From Amphritea balenae (GTDB lineage Bacteria; Pseudomonadota; Gammaproteobacteria; Pseudomonadales; Balneatricaceae): a DNA stretch of 64,000 nt. The notes beneath the pieces were generated by a model that saw nothing but the letters and a program-made list of their open reading frames with translations, searched no databases and was not told where the DNA came from. Made by a program: the position numbers and the translations under genes. Location of the stretch: positions 372,001 to 436,000 of the forward strand of contig NZ_RQXV01000002.1 in the NCBI RefSeq assembly GCF_003858655.1, read 5' to 3'. Positions 57,360 to 64,000 of this stretch are shown here, in pieces; the first letter of the stretch is position 1, and every line of letters starts with the position of its first letter.

Positions 57360-57863
57360 GATTCGTTAGCGTTCTCTGTAGTAACACTAACGTATTTCAT
57401 CCGGCTTCAAGCCACATAGAGAGGTGCGCGTCATCTCGCGGATACCGCACGCTAAACCAAGTCTTCGTAACGACTTCTATGTTTTCTTTATGCCTGATCG
57501 CTTTCTTTAGAATAGTCGCTCAGGTCTTATCGGCGGTGAAGGAAACAGCTGCCTCATATCAACTCATAAATGAGTGATCAGGTTGTGACTGCTGGTGTTA
57601 AACTCAGCAGGTTCCGGGCGCCTGACATCGTCACCTCCAACTGGTTTTGCAATTCAGGGCATTGCCAGCTGGATGAAATACGTAGTTATTCTGTTCGTTG
57701 TAATGCTGTACGGGATTTCCAACCGGTAATATGCTTTATTTTCATTACTAATTGGCAAAAAAACCGGGAATTTCAAATTAGCTAAAGCCAACAGCCCGCA
57801 GCAGCGCTAGAATATAGCAGCTTACATCCCCAGCATCAATCGCAAGGTTTATATCTTATTAAT
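57360..57863. other. Divergent rne-rluC intergenic region (504 bp)
   Basis: No credible gene. On the rne side this is the likely long 5' leader; in E. coli the rne leader mediates autoregulation. A 10-bp hairpin adjoins the start (57364-57392) and a smaller one, AAGTC/GACTT, lies at 57459-57476. The rluC side is AT-rich; I found no clear -35/-10 pair for either gene. A 71-codon open frame at 57570-57785 has no SD and no recognisable features. Confidence 0.6.
57364..57392 (-). promoter_or_regulatory. Hairpin at the rne translation start
   Basis: On the mRNA strand CGTTAGTGTT pairs with AACGCTAACG (nine Watson-Crick pairs and one wobble), with loop ACTACAGAG. Only four bases separate it from the ATG. 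The AGAG that could act as SD is partly in the loop. Placement suggests control of translation initiation (inference). Confidence 0.55.
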
Positions 57864-58844
57864 ATGGCAGAACAAAAAGCGTCAACCAGCCCTTCCGTAC
57901 AGTGGTTTGAAATTGATTCAGAACTGCAGGGACAGCGAATCGATAATTTTCTGCGTACCCGTCTTAAGGGTGCGCCAAAAACACTGATTTATCGAATTTT
58001 GCGCAAAGGTGAAGTCCGGGTTAATAAAAAGAGAATTAAGCCTGATTATAAATTACAGGCCGGTGATCTGGTGCGTGTACCACCGATTCGTCTGAGTGAA
58101 GCAAAAACGCCGGCTAAGGTGAGTGATAACCTGCGTCAACTGGTCGATTCCTCAATACTCTATGAAGATGATGATCTGATGGTTATCAATAAGCCTTCAG
58201 GACTGGCGGTACACGGCGGCAGTGGCATTAGCCTGGGCCTGATCGAGACAGTACGGCAGATGCGCCCGGATGCCCGCTTTCTTGAATTAGTGCATCGCTT
58301 AGACCGGGATACATCAGGTTGTATCATGGTTGCTAAAAAGCGCAGCGCATTACGTTTTTTGCATGCCGCATTACAGGCTAAAAAAATTACCAAGATTTAC
58401 CATGCGCTGGTTGATGGCAAATGGTCTTCACGGAAGACTAAAGTCGACGCGCCTTTACAAAAAAATGAACTTAAGTCCGGAGAGCGAATCGTAAAACCGC
58501 ATCCGATGGGTAAAGCTTCGTTAACTGAATACAAAGTGCTGCAGAGGTTTGATAATGTTGCCACTCTGGTTGAGGCGCGTCCGATCACCGGGCGTACTCA
58601 TCAGATTCGGGTACATTGTCTGTTTGCTGGTCATGCCATTATTGGTGATGATAAGTACGGTGCAGATGAAACGAACCGGGAGATGAAGGAATATGGAATT
58701 AAACGATTATTCCTTCATGCGGCAGAGTTACGTGTGCCTCTGCCCTCAGGTGGACGAAAAATCTTTCATGCCCCGCTTGGCAATGAGCTGGAAGCGGGCA
58801 TTAAAAAGTTAAAGAAGAGTTGTGGTCAGAATAGTGTTCGGTAA
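57864..58844 (+). CDS. rluC: 23S rRNA pseudouridine synthase RluC
   Basis: A 326-residue RluA-family enzyme with an N-terminal S4 RNA-binding domain (about 22-80, [22 protein letters not shown]) and the synthase domain with catalytic D147 in HRLDRDTSG, then GRTHQIRVH and the GDDKYG motif. RluC modifies positions 955, 2504 and 2580 of 23S rRNA in E. coli. It is divergent from rne, the same arrangement as in E. coli and pseudomonads, which supports RluC over RluA or RluD. Confidence 0.94.
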   Translation: MAEQKASTSPSVQWFEIDSELQGQRIDNFLRTRLKGAPKTLIYRILRKGEVRVNKKRIKPDYKLQAGDLVRVPPIRLSEAKTPAKVSDNLRQLVDSSILYEDDDLMVINKPSGLAVHGGSGISLGLIETVRQMRPDARFLELVHRLDRDTSGCIMVAKKRSALRFLHAALQAKKITKIYHALVDGKWSSRKTKVDAPLQKNELKSGERIVKPHPMGKASLTEYKVLQRFDNVATLVEARPITGRTHQIRVHCLFAGHAIIGDDKYGADETNREMKEYGIKRLFLHAAELRVPLPSGGRKIFHAPLGNELEAGIKKLKKSCGQNSVR

Positions 58845-58854
58845 GGCGTAATTG

Positions 58855-59961
58855 ATGAACTCACAGATTAGTACAGAAGAATTTAATAAAGCAGCAGATA
58901 CTATGTTGCTTGCGGGAACCGCTCCAACCGTTGATGCTCTGGCGGTTGAGATAGAGGGGGATCGTCAACAGCTTGAAACTATGCTGAATCGATGGTGGCA
59001 GTTGTTACCAGATCGTATGCGGCTGTTTAATGATGATGCTCCTCTGGTGCCTGACCTACCTTCATCTCTGGCTAAAAGTGTTCAGTCATTGTGGCATCAG
59101 GCGGTGCAGGAGGCTCAGTCAGCGCTATCCCATGATAAGCATTATCATAATTTAGCCACCGAAGAGGCACAGCGCCATGCTGAAACTGAGTTGAAAAAAG
59201 CTCACGGTGTTCAGGCCGAGCAGGATCAGCGTTATCGGGAACTGCAGCAGTTAATCGGTGAGGAAAAGCATCACACCCAGGCGCTTGAGGCTGAAATATC
59301 AGTATTAAAAATAAATCTGGCGACAGCAACAACAGAACAAAAGACCGAAGAGCAGCGGCGTGAAAATACCGATCAGGAGCTGACGTTACTGCAGAAAAAG
59401 CTGGATGATTCAAAGCATACTTTCGATCAGCGAGTGAAAGATGAGCAGCGTCACAGTCTCGAACAGGTTGCGAAGGCCGAAGCTGATACCCGCTATTATC
59501 GTAACTCTTTGGAGAAATTGCGCGATGAGTGTGGTCGTAAAGAATCGGCGCTGACCAAAGATATCCATAATTTGCAGGCCGTCATTGCTAAGAAAGATGT
59601 CAAACTGGATACTTTAACGAATCAGATAAAGTCACTTGAGTCAGAGCTGAAGCGTTTTAAAACAGAAGGAACTCATAGCGTCAGAGAGCGCAGTAAACTC
59701 AGTGGTTCTTTGTTATCTGAGCAGAACCGAAGCAAGCGCCTGGAAGATAAAGTTGCTGAACTTACTGAGGAAGTGAAGCGTAGCAATCAGAAACAGCTCA
59801 GTACTTCAAACGAGGCCGCCCGACGTGAAAATACCTTGCGCGGTCAGTTAAAAGATAAAAATGAAGAGGTCATGCGTACCAATGCCCGTATGGTTTCGAT
59901 GGAAAAGAAAATTGCTGCGCACGAGGAAGAAGTACGTCGTCTGCGCAGTCGTTTGAGTTGA
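58855..59961 (+). CDS. KfrA-like DNA-binding coiled-coil protein
   Basis: A 368-residue protein. The N-terminal part (about 5-60, AADTMLLAGTAPTVDALAVEI...ETMLNRWWQ) matches the KfrA_N DNA-binding domain; residues about 85-368 are an almost unbroken heptad-rich coiled coil high in Glu, Gln, Lys and Arg. KfrA of IncP plasmids is an autoregulator with a long coiled-coil tail that supports plasmid partitioning. Here the gene is chromosomal, ten bases after rluC, without plasmid genes around it. It could be a nucleoid-associated or filament-forming protein (inference). ATG 58855 is preferred over TTG 58852. Confidence 0.78.
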   Translation: MNSQISTEEFNKAADTMLLAGTAPTVDALAVEIEGDRQQLETMLNRWWQLLPDRMRLFNDDAPLVPDLPSSLAKSVQSLWHQAVQEAQSALSHDKHYHNLATEEAQRHAETELKKAHGVQAEQDQRYRELQQLIGEEKHHTQALEAEISVLKINLATATTEQKTEEQRRENTDQELTLLQKKLDDSKHTFDQRVKDEQRHSLEQVAKAEADTRYYRNSLEKLRDECGRKESALTKDIHNLQAVIAKKDVKLDTLTNQIKSLESELKRFKTEGTHSVRERSKLSGSLLSEQNRSKRLEDKVAELTEEVKRSNQKQLSTSNEAARRENTLRGQLKDKNEEVMRTNARMVSMEKKIAAHEEEVRRLRSRLS

Positions 59962-60022
59962 GAAAAACGGTCGTTTAAGCCGGTAAATATTCAGAGCTGC
60001 ACCTGACTCAGTATCGGTGTAT

Positions 60023-60028
60023 TATAAT
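60023..60028 (+). promoter_or_regulatory. Candidate -10 element of cysB
   Basis: A perfect TATAAT 44 bases before the cysB ATG in the 110-bp gap after the KfrA-like gene. No good -35 lies at 16-18 bp (CTGCAC is 20 bp away), so activator dependence or chance are both possible. Confidence 0.35.
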
Positions 60029-60071
60029 TAAAAGTTATTAGTGTCTTTGTTTTTTGGTCTTGGAGGTATAA

Positions 60072-61087
<1,016 letters not shown>

Positions 61088-61110
61088 GTTTCTGGAGGCT
61101 GATAAGTATT

Positions 61111-62064
61111 TTGGCGCAGCACGGGGTTGAGAAAACGGTTGAGCAAATGAAGCAGCAAGGTTTTAGTCTCCGCTTCAGTGTGAGGGCTGGCGAGGGTAGC
61201 GTTATTGGTGACTTTCTGTCTGCGCAGCTGGTTGAGGCTCATGTGCAGCAGTTGCCTCTGCTCTTTGATGCTGGCTGTATTTGTATTGATGGTGAAATTG
61301 TTGGCCCTGAAGCTCTGGCGGTGCAGGGTAGTGTTGTGGGGCTGCGTTTGCCAGAACACTGGGAGGAGTCCGTTGATACTCGATGGCGGTTGCTTTGGCA
61401 GAACGCCGAATTGTTGGCTGTTTACAAGCCGCACCTACTACCGGTAAGCCGAACTACACGTAATTTATACAATACCCTGATCTCTCTGGTGCGACGAGAA
61501 ACCGCATTTTCTGATGCCCGATTACTACACCGCCTGGATACAGAAACCGCCGGTGTTGTGCTACTGGCTAAAAATAAACAGGCGGACCAAAAATGGAAGC
61601 CACGCTTAGATCAGTTGATGAAGAAAAAAATCTATCATGCATGGGTTAGCGGTACAGCTGCATGGCAGGATAAGGTTTACGAGTGCGAGTTGTCTGAGAA
61701 AACCGGTAGCCTCATCAGAAGTCAGATGTATGTTGTGAGCGCCAATGAGCCCGATCTTTACCCAAAGCCTCGTTACTGCAAAACAGCGTTCAGTGTTTTG
61801 AAGCTGGAGCCCGGAAGGTCATTAATACGTTGTGAACTGTTTACCGGCCGTAAGCACCAGATTCGTGCTCAACTGGCAAGCCTGGGTCTGCCGGTTATTG
61901 GTGATAAGCTTTATAGCCACGACGGCTACTATTATTTGAAACGTATCGAGCAGGGGCTGAATACTGATGATTATGTCCATCTGGGGGCTGAACATCATCT
62001 GTTGGAGGCGGTGCGTTGTGTTATTAGTCCTGAGGGTAAAGAGATTGTGATTAGCTCAGACTAA
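61111..62064 (+). CDS. RluA-family pseudouridine synthase
   Basis: A 317-residue enzyme with the RluA-type active site HRLDTETAGVVLL and the GRKHQIRAQLASLGLPVIGDKLY motif. The first 95 residues look like a degenerate S4-type domain. Target RNA is unknown; it is more divergent than RluC in this window. The start is uncertain: TTG at 61111 is 12 bases after GGAGG (61094-61098), a long spacing; the first in-frame ATG (61147) has no SD. Two RluA-family genes flank the KfrA-like gene and cysB. Confidence 0.85.
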   Translation: MAQHGVEKTVEQMKQQGFSLRFSVRAGEGSVIGDFLSAQLVEAHVQQLPLLFDAGCICIDGEIVGPEALAVQGSVVGLRLPEHWEESVDTRWRLLWQNAELLAVYKPHLLPVSRTTRNLYNTLISLVRRETAFSDARLLHRLDTETAGVVLLAKNKQADQKWKPRLDQLMKKKIYHAWVSGTAAWQDKVYECELSEKTGSLIRSQMYVVSANEPDLYPKPRYCKTAFSVLKLEPGRSLIRCELFTGRKHQIRAQLASLGLPVIGDKLYSHDGYYYLKRIEQGLNTDDYVHLGAEHHLLEAVRCVISPEGKEIVISSD

Positions 62065-62118
62065 TTTACTCGCTAATATATATTGTAGTTTTTTCACATT
62101 ACCTGACATCTATCTTCA

Positions 62119-62146
62119 CCGCCTCGCCCTTAAAGTGGGCGGGCGG
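62119..62146. terminator. GC-rich hairpin between convergent genes, no U tract
   Basis: CCGCCTCGCCC (62119-62129) and GGGCGGGCGG (62137-62146) form a stem with one bulge and one wobble around TTAAAGT. It lies between the ends of the pseudouridine synthase and oxidoreductase genes. Without T runs it is only a candidate terminator or mRNA-end stabiliser. Confidence 0.4.
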
Positions 62147-62160
62147 AATTACCTGTTTAA

Positions 62161-63177
62161 TTATCGGAATGCAGTCATTAGCTTTCGGTAGCTGTTGCAA
62201 CGGTCTTCAAAATCATAGGTAACGTTTACCAGCATCAGCTCTTCGGCGCTATATTGCAGTGCCAGGTTTTCCAGTTTCTCGCGGCATTGTATGGCTGAAC
62301 CGCTGATAACAGTATTGAGAGTCTCCTGATAATAAGCCTGATCGGACAGAGAGAGCTTGTTGTACAGATCCAGAGCTTGCTCGGGGCTGCGAATATGTTC
62401 GCGGATACCGTGCCGGAAGGCCATTACTTTCCAATACATGTTTGGGGCCGCTAGATAGGCGGCTTCTTCGGCGCTATCGGCGCAGAGGCAGGCTACTGAC
62501 AGTATGGTCTGGGCCGTTTCTGGGCCTTTGCCATTAGGTCGGAAGCGCGCTTTATAGCGTTCAAATATCTCTGCCGGACGGTCATGGGTGCCAATAAACA
62601 GAGCCAGTACAAATCCGAGTCCTAGTTCAGCAGCCAGATCGATACTGCCGCTACTGGAGCCCAGCGTCCAGAGTTGGGGAGAAACGCTGCCTACCGGGGT
62701 TGCATTAATACCGTAGTAAGGGTGGTCTGGCGGCAGGTTGTCATACAAGAAGCCGCTCAGATCACTGAGCAGGTGAGGGTAGATATCGGCGTTATTAGGC
62801 TGATTTGGAAAAGACAGCGCCTGGCTGGTCGCGTCGGTACCGCCGGGTGCACGGCCGACGCCCAGATCAATTCGTCCCGGATTCAGTGCTTCCAGGGTTC
62901 GAAATACCTCGGCAACTTTGAGTGGACTGTAATGGGATAGCATCACGCCACCGCTACCAACCCTGATATTTTGTGTGTTTTGCGCAATATGTGAAATGAG
63001 AATTTCCGGGCAAGAGCTGGAGTAGCTGGCGGTATCATGATGCTCGGCGATCCAGAAGCGGTGATAGCCAAGTTGATCGCAGAGCTGGGCCAGTTGGGTT
63101 GAATACTGCAACCCTGCTACCTGTGATTGATTATTATGGGCAGGGGCCTGATCGACAACGCTTAGTTTTAAATTCAT
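62161..63177 (-). CDS. Luciferase-like (LLM class) flavin-dependent oxidoreductase
   Basis: A 338-residue bacterial luciferase-like monooxygenase of the F420/FMN TIM-barrel class. Typical motifs: YHRFWIAEHHD near residue 40, IRVGSGGVMLSHYSPLKVAEVFRTLEAL and GRIDLGVGRAPGG (about 75-115). The substrate cannot be read. It overlaps the GlcG-like gene upstream by four bases (ATGA), so the two are co-translated and probably controlled by the sigma54-type activator gene that precedes them. Confidence 0.88.
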   Translation of the reverse strand: MNLKLSVVDQAPAHNNQSQVAGLQYSTQLAQLCDQLGYHRFWIAEHHDTASYSSSCPEILISHIAQNTQNIRVGSGGVMLSHYSPLKVAEVFRTLEALNPGRIDLGVGRAPGGTDATSQALSFPNQPNNADIYPHLLSDLSGFLYDNLPPDHPYYGINATPVGSVSPQLWTLGSSSGSIDLAAELGLGFVLALFIGTHDRPAEIFERYKARFRPNGKGPETAQTILSVACLCADSAEEAAYLAAPNMYWKVMAFRHGIREHIRSPEQALDLYNKLSLSDQAYYQETLNTVISGSAIQCREKLENLALQYSAEELMLVNVTYDFEDRCNSYRKLMTAFR

Positions 63178-63587
63178 GATGCTTCCTGTACTGCCTTGAT
63201 TGAAAGTTGCTCTATGGCGAACAGGGCTATCTCCTTATCCTGCTCAGCACTGCCACCGGATATGCCTATACCACCAATAACGGTGTTGTTGTGACGGATG
63301 GGTTCTCCACCGGCAAACAAAATCAGGCCGTTATTAGTCTGTTCGAACCCTGTTAGCTGTTGATTACGGGCTAGTTCTCCAAGCGCTTCGGTGGGGGCGC
63401 CAAATAGCACAGCACTGCGGGCTTTGTTCATCGCGATATCGATGGAGCCCAGAGGAGCGCCCTCCATTTTCTGAAAACTGAGCAGATTGGCTCCCGGGTC
63501 ATAAACCGAGATATTCACGGAAATGCCTAGTTGAGTTGCATGCTGTATCGCTGCAGTTGTCAAAGTCTGGCAATGATTCTGATGCAT
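63174..63587 (-). CDS. GlcG/HbpS-family (heme-binding-like) protein
   Basis: A 137-residue protein of the GlcG/HbpS (DUF336) family: VYDPGANLLSFQKMEGAPLGSIDIAMNKARSAVLFG (in pieces, about 28-65) and GGEPIRHNNTVIGGIGISGGSAEQDKEIA. HbpS of Streptomyces senses heme and redox stress, but most members are uncharacterised and often neighbour oxidoreductases. No signal peptide. It starts three bases after the stop of the upstream regulator and overlaps the LLM gene. Confidence 0.85.
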   Translation of the reverse strand: MHQNHCQTLTTAAIQHATQLGISVNISVYDPGANLLSFQKMEGAPLGSIDIAMNKARSAVLFGAPTEALGELARNQQLTGFEQTNNGLILFAGGEPIRHNNTVIGGIGISGGSAEQDKEIALFAIEQLSIKAVQEAS

Positions 63588-63590
63588 CTG

Positions 63591-64000
63591 TTATACCTCT
63601 ATGCCCATTTTTTTAAGTCGATACGCCAGTGTGGGGCGAGTCATACCCAGTAGCCTTGCCGCTTCAGCGACGTTATTTTCTGCTCGTTCAATTGTGTGGC
63701 GCAGCAGGGCTTCTTCAATTTTTTCCATCGAGCCATGTTGATCCAGTGCCTGATCAAGCCAGTTGTTATCTTCAGTGTCAGTACTGCTATTCAATTCAGG
63801 TGCATTGATCAGGGCTCCCGTACTGGAAATAATCTGGCTTCCCTGATCGATGTTGAGGCTGGGAAAGAGGTACTGGGCATCGATAGTTTCGCCGCTTTCG
63901 GCCAGAATAAGGCCTCGTTCGATAACATTTTCCAGCTCCCGAACGTTGCCTGGCCAGCGATAATTGAGAATAGCTTTCATTGCCAGGTCGGATAAGCCCA
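63591..64000 (-). CDS. Sigma54-dependent Fis-family activator, C-terminal part (partial)
   Basis: The gene enters from beyond the right end of the window. The visible 136 residues contain the end of the AAA+ sigma54-interaction domain (GLSDLAMKAI then LNYRWPGNVRELENVIERG) and a Fis-type HTH at the C-terminus (ERAENNVAEAARLLGM then TRPTLAYRLKKMGIEV). The N-terminal sensory domain is not visible, so the signal is unknown. It heads the minus-strand cluster with the GlcG-like and LLM genes and may regulate them or divergent genes outside the window. Confidence 0.93.
   Translation of the reverse strand, partial: GLSDLAMKAILNYRWPGNVRELENVIERGLILAESGETIDAQYLFPSLNIDQGSQIISSTGALINAPELNSSTDTEDNNWLDQALDQHGSMEKIEEALLRHTIERAENNVAEAARLLGMTRPTLAYRLKKMGIEV

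Noticed and set aside
57570-57785. 71-codon open frame in the rne-rluC spacer.
   Set aside because: No SD, no recognisable motif, atypical composition, and it lies in the expected leader/promoter region.

Overview
The window is chromosomal DNA of a gammaproteobacterium, most likely a marine Oceanospirillales-type organism (inference). The evidence is a Na+-translocating NADH:quinone reductase operon with its assembly factors, an NhaB antiporter, moderate GC content, and a gene order that from memory closely follows two Pseudomonas aeruginosa blocks (lon-hupB-ppiD-yej-mltD-gloB-rnhA-dnaQ and psrA-nagZ-mfd-gap-nqr-sth-lol-comEC-lpxK-kdsB-murB-rne). Genes are densely packed. I saw no insertion sequence, prophage, integron or CRISPR array.

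Layout. 1-3.1 kb: 3' end of lon, hupB with a clear sigma70 promoter, tRNA-Asp, ppiD. 3.2-8.8 kb: a signalling island, with a hybrid histidine kinase carrying a periplasmic YfiR-like domain, a single-domain response regulator, and a convergent REC-PAS-PAS-GGDEF-EAL protein. 8.9-14.5 kb (minus): yejABEF-type peptide importer. 14.6-19.4 kb: small membrane protein, mltD, gloB (minus), then methyltransferase-rnhA-dnaQ (plus). 19.5-23.6 kb: nhaB with a structured leader, nudC, an SCP2-domain protein, sohB. 23.7-27.5 kb: psrA-like regulator, a signal-less YkuD protein, nagZ, an MscS-family channel, a DUF2750 protein. 27.6-31.8 kb (minus): mfd and csiV. 32-42.5 kb: gap, nqrABCDEF-apbE-nqrM, sthA. 42.6-44.3 kb (minus): small membrane protein, a Tus-like replication-terminator protein overlapping a PilZ gene. 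44.4-54 kb: lolC/E-lolD, DUF2062 protein (minus), comEC, exbB-exbD-lpxK-trm112-kdsB-ptp-murB. 54.1-62 kb: rne (minus), rluC, a KfrA-like coiled-coil protein, cysB, a second RluA-family synthase. 62.1-64 kb (minus): end of a sigma54-type activator, GlcG/HbpS-like protein, flavin-dependent luciferase-like oxidoreductase.

How the genes work together. The nqr cluster makes a Na+ gradient from NADH oxidation; ApbE attaches FMN to NqrB and NqrC, NqrM helps maturation, NhaB exchanges Na+ for protons, and SthA balances NADPH and NADH. The envelope group (mltD, nagZ, YkuD protein, murB, lpxK, kdsB, lolCD, csiV) covers peptidoglycan turnover and recycling, LPS precursors and lipoprotein export. c-di-GMP themes occur twice: the GGDEF-EAL island and the PilZ gene.

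Most worth a second look: (1) the Tus-like protein translationally overlapping a PilZ gene; (2) an nhaB leader in which two crossing helices form an apparent H-type pseudoknot that buries the Shine-Dalgarno; (3) a decayed tandem duplicate of the rne 3' end plus terminator between murB and rne; (4) a YkuD protein without signal peptide next to nagZ, likely a cytoplasmic muropeptide-recycling enzyme; (5) strong hairpins at the mltD and rne translation starts.
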